Positions 1 through 9,041 are shown, counted from the first letter of the stretch. The stretch: DNA of 64,000 nucleotides from Butyrivibrio hungatei NK4A153 (GCF_000424465.1 NZ_AUJY01000002.1:186001-250000), one strand, 5' to 3'. The notes: generated by a model not told the origin, from the sequence alone. Translations and numbers: made by a program.

Positions 1-1221
1 GTTACAGGAATGGGAGTAATCTCCCCTGTTGGAAATGATATTGATACTTTTTGGGAGAGCTTAAAGGCTGGAAAATGTGGCGTTGACAAGATAAAGAGAT
101 TTGATGCTTCAGGACTTAAGGTTAGTCTCGATGCAGAAGTAAAAGAGTTTGAGCCAAAGAAATATTATGACACCGTTCAGGAAATCCGTAAGTCGGATCT
201 TTTCATGCAGTATGCAATGGCAGCTGCAAGACAGGCCGTTGAGCAGAGCGGAATTCTTGAGAGTGAACTTGATAAAGAGCGCTTCGGAGTATATATAGGA
301 TCCGGAATCGGCGGAATAAATACAACAATCCGTGAGACAAGAAAGCTTGATGAAAAGGGACCTGAGATGGTTTCACCTTTCTTCGTTCCCATGATGATCA
401 GCAATATGGCAGCAGGTGCCGTATCGATCAAGTTTGGTGCCAAAGGTCCTACACTTCCTATTGTTACAGCATGTGCAACTTCAACACATACAATAGGTGA
501 AGCTTACAGAGTTATCAAGCATGGCTATGCAGATGCTATCATCGCAGGCGGAAGTGAAGCTTCCATCAATGAACTTGCCATGGCAGGATTCATCAACTGT
601 CAGGCGCTCAATCTTTCAGAAGATCCTTCAGAGGGAAGTATTCCTTTTGATAAGAGAAGAGGCGGCTTCGTGATGGGTGAGGGCGCAGGAATCCTTATCC
701 TTGAAGAATATGAACATGCAAAGAAGCGCGGAGCAAAGATCTACGCTGAGGTTGTAGGATACGGAAACACATCTGACGCTTATCACATCACAGCTCCCGA
801 TCCGGAAGGAGACGGCGCAGTAAGAGCAATCCAGGCTGCTGTAAATGAAGCAAAAGTAAGCGACAGCGACGAGATTTATTTCAATGCACACGGAACAGGA
901 ACACATCTTAACGATGCGATGGAAACAAAGGCAATAAAGAAAGTCTTTGGTAAGAAAGCATATGACATCCACATCAGTTCAACAAAGTCTATGACAGGAC
1001 ACATGATGGGGGCAACAGGTGCGGTTGAAGCGATTGCTTCCGTTCTTGCACTTAATGACGGAATCATACCTCCGACAATCAATTACAAAGAAAAAGATGA
1101 AGAGTGCGATCTTAACTATACGGTAAACAAAGCTGAGAAAGTAGCTGTTGACTATGCTATCAGCACATCACTCGGATTTGGTGGCCACAATGCATGTATA
1201 GCTTTTAAGAAAGTTAATTAA
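1..1221 (+). CDS. fabF: 3-oxoacyl-ACP synthase II (5' end cut by window)
   Basis: Condensing enzyme of fatty acid elongation; joins malonyl-ACP to acyl-ACP in the cytoplasm. The reading frame is open from base 1 (V-T-G-M-G-V-I-S-P), the conserved start of FabF, so only about five residues are missing to the left and the first ATG at base 10 is internal. The catalytic triad is visible: Cys in TACATS near residue 158, His in NAHGTGT and His in GHMMGATG. It ends 12 nt before accB, so it is the upstream member of the fab/acc operon. Family and role are certain; only the true start is outside the window. Confidence 0.96.
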   Translation, partial: VTGMGVISPVGNDIDTFWESLKAGKCGVDKIKRFDASGLKVSLDAEVKEFEPKKYYDTVQEIRKSDLFMQYAMAAARQAVEQSGILESELDKERFGVYIGSGIGGINTTIRETRKLDEKGPEMVSPFFVPMMISNMAAGAVSIKFGAKGPTLPIVTACATSTHTIGEAYRVIKHGYADAIIAGGSEASINELAMAGFINCQALNLSEDPSEGSIPFDKRRGGFVMGEGAGILILEEYEHAKKRGAKIYAEVVGYGNTSDAYHITAPDPEGDGAVRAIQAAVNEAKVSDSDEIYFNAHGTGTHLNDAMETKAIKKVFGKKAYDIHISSTKSMTGHMMGATGAVEAIASVLALNDGIIPPTINYKEKDEECDLNYTVNKAEKVAVDYAISTSLGFGGHNACIAFKKVN

Positions 1222-1233
1222 GAAAGGGCAATT

Positions 1234-1665
1234 ATGAGTTCATTAAAAGAGTACGGTGATCTTTTTTTAAGATTGAATTTAACAGAGCTTTCTGTCGAAG
1301 AAGGAGACTTTAAGATTCAAATGAAAAGAGAGAACTCCTGTAAGACCGAGAGCGTAAAGGTAGTAGAAGCTACGCCGGTACAAAAGGAGAGTGCTCCGGA
1401 CGTTCAAAGCGCGCAGGGAGCGGAAGAAAACATTTCCGGAACTGCGGTAAACGCACCGCTTCTTGGAATCTTCTATGCATCTGTCGGTGAAAAGAAAGCT
1501 CTCAAGGAAGGCGACAAAGTATCCGAAGGAGACGTACTTTGCACCATCGAGGCAATGAAAATGATGAATGAAGTAAAAGCTCCCGTGAGCGGGGTTGTCA
1601 AGAAAGTCTGTGTTACAGACGGCGCGCTTGTTGAGTATAAACAGACACTTTTTGTTATTGAGTAA
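1234..1665 (+). CDS. accB: Acetyl-CoA carboxylase biotin carboxyl carrier protein
   Basis: Carries the biotin that shuttles carboxyl groups from AccC to the AccDA carboxyltransferase to make malonyl-CoA. The C-terminal biotinyl domain (about residues 70-143) contains the biotinylation motif EAMKMM with the acceptor Lys at residue 109. An Ala/Pro/Glu-rich linker (residues 45-70) separates it from the N-terminal part. The 143-residue length is normal. It sits between fabF and fabZ with short gaps (12 and 9 nt), typical of a Firmicutes fatty-acid operon. Confidence 0.97.
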   Translation: MSSLKEYGDLFLRLNLTELSVEEGDFKIQMKRENSCKTESVKVVEATPVQKESAPDVQSAQGAEENISGTAVNAPLLGIFYASVGEKKALKEGDKVSEGDVLCTIEAMKMMNEVKAPVSGVVKKVCVTDGALVEYKQTLFVIE

Positions 1666-1674
1666 GAGGAATTT

Positions 1675-2115
1675 ATGAATAGAGAAGAATTGAAAAAGAT
1701 ACTTCCGCACAGAGAGCCGATGCTTCTTGTTGATGAGGCGTATCTTAATGAGGACGGAACGGCAACAGGTTATTACAACGTGCGCGGCGATGAGTATTTT
1801 TTACAGGGACATTTCCCCGGTAATCCCATCGTGCCCGGAGTAATACAGTGCGAGATAATGGCACAGTCAGCCTGCGTTCTTTTTGCGGATAAGATGGCGA
1901 ATGGCGGAGTTATTCCTGTTTATACGGGACTTGATAAAGTTCGTTTCAGAAACATGGTTAAGCCCGGAGACAGGATCAGAGTCGACACTAAGGTCATAAG
2001 GTCTTTTCACCCCATGTATGTACTTCATGGGGAACTGACTGTAGATGGGAAAAAATGTATGAGCGGAGATTTTTCTTTTGCCATTACGGAAGTTGGAGAA
2101 AGAGAGGAAGCGTGA
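1675..2115 (+). CDS. fabZ: 3-hydroxyacyl-ACP dehydratase
   Basis: Hot-dog fold dehydratase removing water from 3-hydroxyacyl-ACP in fatty acid synthesis. The motif GHFPGNPIVPGVIQCE places the catalytic His at residue 46 and the acidic partner Glu at residue 60. At 146 residues it has the usual family length. Start ATG follows an AAGAGGAA ribosome site. It is separated from accC by a single base, so translation is probably coupled. Confidence 0.96.
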   Translation: MNREELKKILPHREPMLLVDEAYLNEDGTATGYYNVRGDEYFLQGHFPGNPIVPGVIQCEIMAQSACVLFADKMANGGVIPVYTGLDKVRFRNMVKPGDRIRVDTKVIRSFHPMYVLHGELTVDGKKCMSGDFSFAITEVGEREEA

Positions 2116-2116
2116 C

Positions 2117-3445
2117 ATGTTTTCTAAGATTCTTATAGCAAACCGTGGTGAAGTTGCCGTACGTGTTATCAGAGCATGCAAGGAAATGGGAATAGAGACC
2201 GTTGCGGTTTATTCCGATGCAGATAAGGACGCACTTCATGTAGAGATGGCTGATGAGAGCTACTGCATCGGCGGACCTTTAGTAAACGACAGCTATTTGA
2301 ATATTAACGTCATAATTACGTTGGCTCAGGCTGTCGGAGCTGAAGCAATCCACCCCGGATACGGTATGCTTTCCGAGAATCCTGAGTTTGCAAGGAAGTG
2401 TGAAGAAAACGACATTGCGCTTATAGGCCCGGGCTCCGAAGTCATGGAGAAGATGGGACAAAAAGAGATTGCGAGACAGATTGCTGTCAGTACCGGAGTT
2501 CCCGTCACACCCGGAAGCGACATCTTAGAGAGCAACAAGGCTGCGATCAGATGGGCAAAAGAGATAGGATATCCGGTAATACTCAAGGCGAGAGCCGGCG
2601 GTGGCGGAAAGGGAATCCGTGTTGTAAGAGAGGAAAGCGAATTAATACCGGCTTTTGAGCAGGTAAAAAAGGAAGCAAAGAGCTCTTTTGCAGATGATGC
2701 CATCTTTATGGAGAAGTATCTCGAGAACGTAAAGCATGTTGAGGTTCAGATTCTTGCGGACCAGAGAGGAAAAGTAATTGTCCTTGGCGACAGAGACTGC
2801 TCCGTTCAGCGCAAAAACCAGAAACTTATAGAGGAGTGCCCTGCTCCTGTTTTATCTGATGAAACACGTAAAAAGATGTACAAAGCTGCTTCAGATCTTG
2901 CCAAAACGGTTGGCTATGTAACCGTTGGAACCGTGGAGTTTCTTGTTAAAGGGGATTCCTTCTATTTTATGGAAATGAATACCCGTCTTCAGGTTGAGCA
3001 CTCCGTGACTGAGATGGTATGCGGCATAGACATAGTTGAGTGGCAGATAAGGACTGCGGCAGGAATAGATATTCCTTTTAATCAGGAAGATATCGCGCAC
3101 AATAAGCATGCAATTGAATGTAGGATCTGTGCGGAAAATTCAGTAGACTTTAGGCCGTCTACCGGAAAGGTTGAGCTTTTGCATATACCCGGAGGAGTAG
3201 ACGTGAGATTTGATTCGGCGCTCTATCAGAGCTATGAGGTGACTCCGTTCTATGATTCCATGCTTGGTAAACTCATAGTTTGTGCGGATACAAGGGACGG
3301 TGCGATCCGTAAGATGAAAAGTGCACTCTCAGAGTTTGTGCTTGTCGGTGTTGATAACAACAGAGAGATGCATATGAAGTTCATGGACAACAACAAATTT
3401 GTGATCGGCAATTACGACACGGGGATATGTCAGAAGGTTTTGTAA
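2117..3445 (+). CDS. accC: Biotin carboxylase subunit of acetyl-CoA carboxylase
   Basis: ATP-grasp enzyme that carboxylates the biotin on AccB. The start chosen is the ATG at 2117 (MFSKILIANRGEVAVR), one base after the fabZ stop and preceded by AGAGGAAG; an upstream in-frame start would add residues overlapping fabZ. Visible features: N-terminal ANRGEVAVR, the glycine-rich ATP loop KARAGGGGKGIR, the HVEVQ stretch, and the active-site MEMNTRLQVEH. About 442 residues, the usual size. Part of the acc operon. Confidence 0.97.
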   Translation: MFSKILIANRGEVAVRVIRACKEMGIETVAVYSDADKDALHVEMADESYCIGGPLVNDSYLNINVIITLAQAVGAEAIHPGYGMLSENPEFARKCEENDIALIGPGSEVMEKMGQKEIARQIAVSTGVPVTPGSDILESNKAAIRWAKEIGYPVILKARAGGGGKGIRVVREESELIPAFEQVKKEAKSSFADDAIFMEKYLENVKHVEVQILADQRGKVIVLGDRDCSVQRKNQKLIEECPAPVLSDETRKKMYKAASDLAKTVGYVTVGTVEFLVKGDSFYFMEMNTRLQVEHSVTEMVCGIDIVEWQIRTAAGIDIPFNQEDIAHNKHAIECRICAENSVDFRPSTGKVELLHIPGGVDVRFDSALYQSYEVTPFYDSMLGKLIVCADTRDGAIRKMKSALSEFVLVGVDNNREMHMKFMDNNKFVIGNYDTGICQKVL

Positions 3446-3448
3446 ACT

Positions 3449-4282
3449 ATGGAATTAAAAAGTCTTTTTTTAAAAGCAAATAATGAGCTTGAATATGGCG
3501 ATGTTAAGCCGAAAAGCAGAAAAGTAACCTGTAAGAGATGCCAGAAAGAGACAGCCGTAGCCAAGATTAGAAAAAACAATTTCGTATGTCCGAACTGCGG
3601 ACACTACTTTCCCGTAAGAGCAAGGCGCAGAATACTGATGCTCGCGGATAAAAGAAGTTTTGTGGAATTATTCGGAGATCTTGAGTCAAAGAATATTCTT
3701 GATTTCCCCGAGTATGACAGTAAGTTGCAGGCAGCCAGGGAAAAGAGCCGTGAAAATGAAGGCGTTATCTGCGGTGTTGCAACGATTGGCGGCTACAGAA
3801 CATGCATTTTTGCAATGGATGCAAACTTCATGATGGGGTCAATGGGAGCGGTTGTCGGAGAGCGCATTACAAGTCTTTTTGAATATGCTACCGAAAAGAG
3901 CCTTCCCGTTATCGGAGTTACAGTCTCCGGCGGAGCAAGAATGCAGGAAGGAATGCTTTCTCTTATGCAGATGTCTAAGGTTTCCGCGGCGGTTAAAAGA
4001 CATAACAATGCGGGAAATCTGTATATAAATCTTTTGACCAATCCTACGACGGGAGGCGTGGATGCGAGCTTTGCGATGCTTGCGGACATAACGCTTGCAG
4101 AGCCCGGAGCAAGGATAGGATTTGCGGGCCCCCGTGTTATTGAGAAGACTCTTAACAGAGCGCTTCCCAAGGGCTTCCAGAAAGCAGAAAGAGTTCTGGA
4201 ATGCGGATTTATAGATGACATTGTAACAAGAGATAAGCAAAGGGATTACCTTGAAAAGATACTTAAGATTCACAACTGCTAA
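3449..4282 (+). CDS. accD: Acetyl-CoA carboxylase carboxyltransferase beta subunit
   Basis: Beta half of the carboxyltransferase, moving CO2 from biotin to acetyl-CoA. An N-terminal four-cysteine zinc finger is present (Cys28, Cys31, Cys47, Cys50), followed by a crotonase-fold carboxyltransferase domain with SGGARMQEG and TNPTTGGV. At 277 residues it is slightly short but complete. It starts 3 nt after accC and ends 22 nt before the accA start. Confidence 0.96.
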   Translation: MELKSLFLKANNELEYGDVKPKSRKVTCKRCQKETAVAKIRKNNFVCPNCGHYFPVRARRRILMLADKRSFVELFGDLESKNILDFPEYDSKLQAAREKSRENEGVICGVATIGGYRTCIFAMDANFMMGSMGAVVGERITSLFEYATEKSLPVIGVTVSGGARMQEGMLSLMQMSKVSAAVKRHNNAGNLYINLLTNPTTGGVDASFAMLADITLAEPGARIGFAGPRVIEKTLNRALPKGFQKAERVLECGFIDDIVTRDKQRDYLEKILKIHNC

Positions 4283-4304
4283 AGAAGAATACAAGAGGGC
4301 AGAT

Positions 4305-5060
4305 ATGAGAGATTATGATATCGTGCTCGGTGCACGAAGTGACAACCGGTATACGGCGGTTGATTATATGAACGCCGTTATCGGTGATTTTATTGAATTT
4401 CACGGTGACAGATACTTTGGTGATGACGGAGCCGTTATCGCAGGTATAGGAATGATAAAAGACATGCCTGTGACAGTTATCGGAATTGAAAAAGGTAAGA
4501 ATACCGAAGACAGGATAGCTCATAACTTTGGAAGCGCTCATCCCGAAGGCTACAGAAAAGCCTTGAGACTCATGAAGCAGGCGGAAAAGTTTCACAGACC
4601 GATAGTGTGCTTTATAGATACTGCCGGTGCTTTTTGTGGCGTAGATGCGGAAGAACGCGGCCAGGGAAGAGCAATTGCCGAGAATCTGTATGAAATGTCT
4701 GACCTGCGTACACCAATCTTATCGGTAGTTATCGGAGAAGGTGGAAGCGGAGGCGCACTTGCTCTTTCACATGCGGACAGAATATGGATGCTGGAGGATG
4801 CGTATTTTAGCGTGGTATCACCTGAGAGTTGCGCGAATATCTTATGGAAAAGTACGGAAAAAGCAGATGTGGTCGCGGATGCGCTTTATCTTACGGCCGA
4901 GAAGCTGTACAAACTGGGACTTATAGATAAGATTTGTAGCAATGATTCTTTTGAGAACTTAGAAAACGATATATATTCGGAGCTTAAGAAATTGTTGGCT
5001 ACGGATATTGATACACTTACCGATGAAAGATATGAAAAATTCAGAAGAGTCGGATATTAG
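4305..5060 (+). CDS. accA: Acetyl-CoA carboxylase carboxyltransferase alpha subunit
   Basis: Alpha half of the carboxyltransferase. The ATG at 4305 (MRDYDIVLGARS) is preferred because GAGGG lies 7 nt upstream and it avoids overlap with accD; longer in-frame starts exist. Motifs: FHGDRYFGDD, GIEKGKNTEDRI, RPIVCFIDTAGAFCG and GEGGSGGALAL. About 251 residues; many AccA proteins are about 315, the difference being the shorter N-terminal helix region seen in Clostridia. It completes the acc set in this operon. Confidence 0.95.
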   Translation: MRDYDIVLGARSDNRYTAVDYMNAVIGDFIEFHGDRYFGDDGAVIAGIGMIKDMPVTVIGIEKGKNTEDRIAHNFGSAHPEGYRKALRLMKQAEKFHRPIVCFIDTAGAFCGVDAEERGQGRAIAENLYEMSDLRTPILSVVIGEGGSGGALALSHADRIWMLEDAYFSVVSPESCANILWKSTEKADVVADALYLTAEKLYKLGLIDKICSNDSFENLENDIYSELKKLLATDIDTLTDERYEKFRRVGY

Positions 5061-5068
5061 AGGCAAAG

Positions 5069-6727
5069 ATGATTAACATATATCAAAAATACTATAAGGA
5101 AAAATGCGATAAAGACGGAAATATAGTAAGTATTGAAACAAGTTTTGATGACAATTTCAATTTCGCTTATGATGTGATAGACAAATTTGCCGAAGAATGT
5201 CCGGATAAACTTGCTATGGTGCACAGAAGCATGGATGGCAGGGATACGAGATTTACTTTCGGTGATCTTAAAAGACTTACCAATAAAGCTGCAAATGCTC
5301 TTAAATCGCTTGGAATAAAGCGAGGGGATCCTGTAATGCTCCTTCTAAAAAGAAGATATGAGTTCTGGATCAGCATTCTTGCGATTCATAAGCTTGGAGC
5401 AATAGCTATACCTACGTCACATATGGTATCTTCCGAGGATATTAAAGAGAGAATTAATATCTCTGGAGCAAAGGCCGTGATCTGTGTTAATTCAGAGCAG
5501 ATCTGTGATAAAGTGGAACGCGCCGTTTCAGGGCATGATGTCATTCAGATCGTAGTCGGAGACAGATATAAGGATACAATCTCTTTTGCGGGAATCATGG
5601 AAGAAGCTTCTGAGGAACTTGACAGAATAAGTACCGATGTAAATGACAATATGCTTTACTATTTTACGTCAGGTACAAGCGGTGCGCCAAAGGCGGTAAT
5701 ACATGACTTTTCATATCCGATAGCACATATCTACACGGCTAAATGCTGGCACGGTGTGGAATATGACGGACTGCACCTTACGGTTGCCGATTCAGGGTGG
5801 GCTAAGTCTGCATGGGGCAAGCTGTATGGCCAGTGGTTTATAGGAACAGCCATAATGGTCTATGACTATGAGCAGTTCTATGCCGCAGATCTGCTGAAGC
5901 TTATCGCTGAGGAAAAGATATGCACGTTCTGTGCTCCGCCTACTATTTATAAGTATCTTATTCTGGAAGATATTTCCAGGTACGATCTTAGCAATTTAAA
6001 AAATGCGACAACTGCCGGCGAGCCGATGCCTGAAGAAGTAGCGGAAAAGTTTTTTGACATGACGGGAATCCGCATTCGCGAAGGGTTCGGCCAGACTGAA
6101 ACCGCGCTACAGATATGCACACCTGTAGGCAAAGAGCAGATAAAGGGCTCCATCGGTGTATCGTCTCCTTTATATAAGGTGACTTTGGTCGATGAGGATA
6201 ATAAACCTGTTGCTGCAGGTGAAGAGGGCGAGATAGTCATAATTCCCGAAGGGGACAAAAGACCTATAGGCATTTTTAAGGGATACCTCGGTGAGGAGGC
6301 ATTATATAAGGAAGTTTGGCACGGTGGCGTTTATCATACAAAGGATAAAGCTATCATGGATGAAAGCGGACATTTCTTTTTCCTGGGAAGAAATGACGAT
6401 GTCATTAAATCAAGCGGCTACCGTATAGGACCTTCCGAAGTAGAGGACGTTATAATGTGCCACCCTGCGGTATTTGAGTGCGCTGTTACGGGATTTCCTT
6501 CAAAGAACAGAGGCGCCGTTGTAAAAGCGAGCATTATCCTCAAAGATGGCGTTGAAGATACAGGCAAGCTCGGAACTGAGATTCAGGAATTCGTAAAAAA
6601 GCGTGTTGCGATATACAAGTATCCCAGGATAATCAAATTCGTAGACGAATTACCGAGAACAAGTAGCGGAAAGATTAGTAGAGCCCGTATAAGACAGGCG
6701 GATTTAGCCAGACTCAACAAAAAATAA
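5069..6727 (+). CDS. AMP-forming acyl-CoA synthetase
   Basis: Adenylate-forming (ANL) enzyme activating a carboxylic acid to acyl-CoA with ATP. Motifs in order: YYFTSGTSGAPKAVIHD (phosphate loop, about residue 195), GFGQTE (A5), hinge region SSGYRIGPSEVEDV and the C-terminal catalytic Lys in PRTSSGKISR. At 552 residues it matches acetyl/medium-chain acyl-CoA synthetases. It follows accA by 8 nt, so it is probably the last gene of the fatty-acid operon and may recycle free fatty or branched-chain acids. Substrate cannot be read from sequence. Confidence 0.88.
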   Translation: MINIYQKYYKEKCDKDGNIVSIETSFDDNFNFAYDVIDKFAEECPDKLAMVHRSMDGRDTRFTFGDLKRLTNKAANALKSLGIKRGDPVMLLLKRRYEFWISILAIHKLGAIAIPTSHMVSSEDIKERINISGAKAVICVNSEQICDKVERAVSGHDVIQIVVGDRYKDTISFAGIMEEASEELDRISTDVNDNMLYYFTSGTSGAPKAVIHDFSYPIAHIYTAKCWHGVEYDGLHLTVADSGWAKSAWGKLYGQWFIGTAIMVYDYEQFYAADLLKLIAEEKICTFCAPPTIYKYLILEDISRYDLSNLKNATTAGEPMPEEVAEKFFDMTGIRIREGFGQTETALQICTPVGKEQIKGSIGVSSPLYKVTLVDEDNKPVAAGEEGEIVIIPEGDKRPIGIFKGYLGEEALYKEVWHGGVYHTKDKAIMDESGHFFFLGRNDDVIKSSGYRIGPSEVEDVIMCHPAVFECAVTGFPSKNRGAVVKASIILKDGVEDTGKLGTEIQEFVKKRVAIYKYPRIIKFVDELPRTSSGKISRARIRQADLARLNKK

Positions 6728-6863
6728 GCTGAAAAATCGTGCTATATTTATCAATATTTTATTTGAAATATATACGTTTTTGTAGACATAATATATATAT
6801 GATATAGGTGTCAAAAGTCAAATCGTGCCAATTCGTTGATGTTTCAAATAAGGAGACCACGTT

Positions 6864-7235
6864 ATGAAGAAGGTATTGATAGCAGATGATACAGCATTAT
6901 TCAGAGAGATGATAAAGAATGCGCTTAGCTCCGAAGAATATCATATTGTAGGCGAAGCCGTTACCGGGGACGAAGCAGTCGATATGTATAAAGAAAAGAA
7001 TCCCGATCTTATGGTTCTTGACATAAACATGCCTAAGATGAACGGGATAGATGCATTGGTCGCTGTGAGGGAATACGATCCAAAAGCACGTGTTATCATG
7101 TGTTCCGACCAGAAATATGAAGGAATGATAGTCCTGGCAATAAAAAAGGGAGCAAAAGACTTTATCGTTAAGCCGTTTAATACTTCGGATGTTTTGAGAG
7201 CGGTGAACAAAGCTTTTGAAGAGGGCGAAGGTTAA
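6864..7235 (+). CDS. CheY-like single-domain response regulator
   Basis: A stand-alone receiver domain of 123 residues with no output domain. It has the acidic pair after strand 1 (IADDT), the phospho-acceptor Asp53 (VLDINMPKMNG) and the Lys of IVKPFN near residue 105. Preceded by AAGGAGACC. A terminator hairpin follows at once, so it is probably monocistronic. Similar small receivers act in chemotaxis. A microprotein with a FliM-like CheY-docking motif lies 1.7 kb downstream on the other strand, a possible but unproven partner. Confidence 0.9.
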   Translation: MKKVLIADDTALFREMIKNALSSEEYHIVGEAVTGDEAVDMYKEKNPDLMVLDINMPKMNGIDALVAVREYDPKARVIMCSDQKYEGMIVLAIKKGAKDFIVKPFNTSDVLRAVNKAFEEGEG

Positions 7236-7247
7236 TAAATTTACGAT

Positions 7248-7288
7248 AAGCGAGGCTATATAATGCTTGTAGCCTCGCTTTTCTTATT
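7248..7288 (+). terminator. Rho-independent terminator after the CheY-like gene
   Basis: An 11-bp perfect stem AAGCGAGGCTA / TAGCCTCGCTT followed by TTTCTTATT, 13 nt past the response regulator stop. Confidence 0.9.
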
Positions 7289-7407
7289 ATATGATAGCGA
7301 AATGTTTTTTCAGTGAATACGAGGAGTGAAGGAGTTCTTTTACACTGGACAATAATAAAGTGCAATGTTAGAATACATGCATAATCAAGCAGAAGAGGAG
7401 CAATTAT

Positions 7408-7812
7408 ATGTTAAAGCAAATATCTATCTATGCAGAAAATAAAAAAGGATGCTTACAGAATGTTACAGGTATTCTTTGCAGAAACGGAATCAATATTCTT
7501 GGATCGGTAACCAATGATTCTGCAGAATATGGAATAATAAGAATGGTTGTTTCAGATCCCGAAAAGAGCATCGAAGTACTCAGCAGCGCAGGCTACATTT
7601 GCAAGACAACTCCTGTTCTTGCCGTTGAGTGTCAGGATGAAGTCGGATCTTTGGACAAGATTTTGAAGACATTGTTTGACAGCAATATAAATGTAAATTA
7701 CACATATCTTTCTTTCAACCGTGAATCAGGTCTTCCCATCATGGTAATTCATACAGATGATACGGCACAGGTTGAAAACATCCTTATTAATAGAGGCTAT
7801 AATTGCATCTGA
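7408..7812 (+). CDS. ACT-domain protein (tandem ACT)
   Basis: A 134-residue protein made of two ACT ligand-binding repeats (about residues 1-65 and 69-134) and nothing else. The first begins LKQISIYAENKKGCLQNVTGIL, the second LAVECQDEVGSLDKILKTL, both the beta-alpha-beta start typical of amino-acid sensing ACT folds. Such proteins occur beside acyl/aryl-CoA ligases and in amino-acid regulation in Clostridia. No enzymatic domain is attached. Function: probable amino-acid-binding regulator, partner unknown. Confidence 0.8.
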   Translation: MLKQISIYAENKKGCLQNVTGILCRNGINILGSVTNDSAEYGIIRMVVSDPEKSIEVLSSAGYICKTTPVLAVECQDEVGSLDKILKTLFDSNINVNYTYLSFNRESGLPIMVIHTDDTAQVENILINRGYNCI

Positions 7813-7906
7813 TATAAGATATAAATTATAATGGTATTGTAAGTAAATATGGTAATAAGATTTAGGTTGTTTTGTTGTTTGCCGATGGGCTCATAGGAGG
7901 GTACGC

Positions 7907-8545
7907 ATGCAAGGATACAAAAAACTTGAATACACCGGAAATACTGACGTAATTCTTCGTTATACAAAGGGGCATTTCATAACCCCTAATTCCCATGTTA
8001 ATTACTATATTGATCTGTGTGATACCAAAGCAAGAATGAAAGAGGCTCGTGCGGCCGGTGAATCGCTTGCTGAGATGTACATGTCTTCCGATGTTATCGA
8101 TACGATCCTGTGTCTTGACGGAATGGAAGTGGTTGGCTCATACATGGCCAATAAGCTTACCGAGGCAGGAATATTATCCATGAATTCTCATAAATCCATG
8201 TACATTACGGCACCCGAATATAATGTCAACGGTCAGATGATGTTTCGTGAGAATAATCAGCACATGATAAATGAAAAGAAGGTGCTTATCCTTATCGATT
8301 CAGCAACGACCGGAAAGACGTTAAAGAGTGCGCTTGAGTCTATTAGATTTTATAAAGGGGAAATTGTTGGAATATCCGCGATCTTCTCTTTAGCTACTCA
8401 GATTGAAAACATTCCGATCCGTGCGTTGTTCACGGTGCGCGATCTTCCGGATTATTCAACTGCTTCGCAGGATTCATGCCCGTTGTGCAAAAACGGAGTT
8501 CCCGTCGATGCCATCTGCAACGGATTTGGATATTCAACGCTGTAA
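7907..8545 (+). CDS. Phosphoribosyltransferase-family protein
   Basis: A type I phosphoribosyltransferase fold protein of 212 residues. The PRPP loop-like segment KKVLILIDSATTGKTLKSALESIRFY (about residues 124-149) resembles the orotate/xanthine PRTase motif, although the usual acidic pair is reduced (LIDSATTGKT). A C-terminal cysteine pair CPLCKNG suggests a metal site. Strong ribosome site TAGGAGGG. It could be an orotate-PRTase-like regulator or salvage enzyme; no specific substrate can be assigned. Confidence 0.65.
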   Translation: MQGYKKLEYTGNTDVILRYTKGHFITPNSHVNYYIDLCDTKARMKEARAAGESLAEMYMSSDVIDTILCLDGMEVVGSYMANKLTEAGILSMNSHKSMYITAPEYNVNGQMMFRENNQHMINEKKVLILIDSATTGKTLKSALESIRFYKGEIVGISAIFSLATQIENIPIRALFTVRDLPDYSTASQDSCPLCKNGVPVDAICNGFGYSTL

Positions 8546-8552
8546 TAAAACT

Positions 8553-8583
8553 GGCTGTAGCACTATGTGTTGCAGCCTTTTAT
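8553..8583 (+). terminator. Terminator after the phosphoribosyltransferase gene
   Basis: Stem GGCTGTAGCAC / GTGTTGCAGCC (11 bp with G-U pairs) followed by TTTTAT, located 7 nt past the stop codon. Confidence 0.85.
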
Positions 8584-8590
8584 AACGCTC

Positions 8591-8891
8591 GGAATCAAAG
8601 TCATATGTTCGGAAAGTTCTAGGTTTAATTTCATCGTATGGCTATAAGGCGGATTTTCGCAGTATTTGCGTATGTTGCTATATTCAAGAGCAATAAAAAG
8701 ACTAAGCTTTTCATTCTGTTTTCGCTCCAACTGTTTGAGCCCATTCTTGGGCGAGTTTTGGAGCGAAGAATGAAAAACTTAGTTTTTTTTGCCTTGAATA
8801 TCAACATATGCAACAACAAGAAAATCCGCCTTATAGCCATACGATGAAGCCTAAAGCTGTAAAACTTTCCGAACATATGACTTTGATTTCG
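8591..8891. repeat. About 300-bp foldback (giant imperfect inverted repeat)
   Basis: The left arm starting GGAATCAAAGTCATATGTTC is mirrored by a right arm ending GAACATATGACTTTGATTTC, and the similarity runs inwards through CATCGTATGGCTATAAGGCGGATTTTC-like segments to a centre near 8735. Each arm is about 145 bp with a few small indels. Reading frames on both strands are the same frame read through the palindrome and are not considered genes. It lies between a terminator and a convergent microgene, and resembles a MITE or an RNA-forming foldback; no transposase is nearby. Confidence 0.8.
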
Positions 8892-8912
8892 GGCTGGCTA
8901 TGATAACTCTAT

Positions 8913-8943
8913 ATAACACAAAAGGGGCTGAAACAGCCCCTTA
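8913..8943 (-). terminator. Terminator of the microprotein gene
   Basis: On the minus strand the stem AAGGGGCTG / CAGCCCCTT is followed by a TTTTGTG tract, directly after the stop codon at 8946. Confidence 0.85.
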
Positions 8944-8945
8944 TA

Positions 8946-9041
8946 TTATGCGTTATTCTCTTTTTCTTCTTCGAGTTTTTTAATAAGCTTATCTATTTCT
9001 TCTTGTGATAACATAGTAGAACTATTACTTACTTCTGCCAT
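8946..9041 (-). CDS. 31-residue microprotein with FliM-like CheY-binding motif
   Basis: A small frame reading MAEVSNSSTM-LSQEEIDKLI-KKLEEEKENNA. It has its own ribosome site (AGAGGGATTGG before ATG 9041) and a strong intrinsic terminator directly after the stop, which argues for a real gene. The core LSQEEIDKLI matches the N-terminal CheY-P-docking motif of FliM (LSQxEIDALL in the family), while the rest is a charged helix. No FliM body follows. It could be a stand-alone CheY-docking peptide or an unrelated helical peptide; the resemblance is by eye only. Confidence 0.6.
   Translation of the reverse strand: MAEVSNSSTMLSQEEIDKLIKKLEEEKENNA

Noticed and set aside
8631-8876. Two overlapping genes of 69 and 81 residues on opposite strands
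   Set aside because: Both are the same palindromic DNA read from either side of the foldback; neither has a ribosome site.
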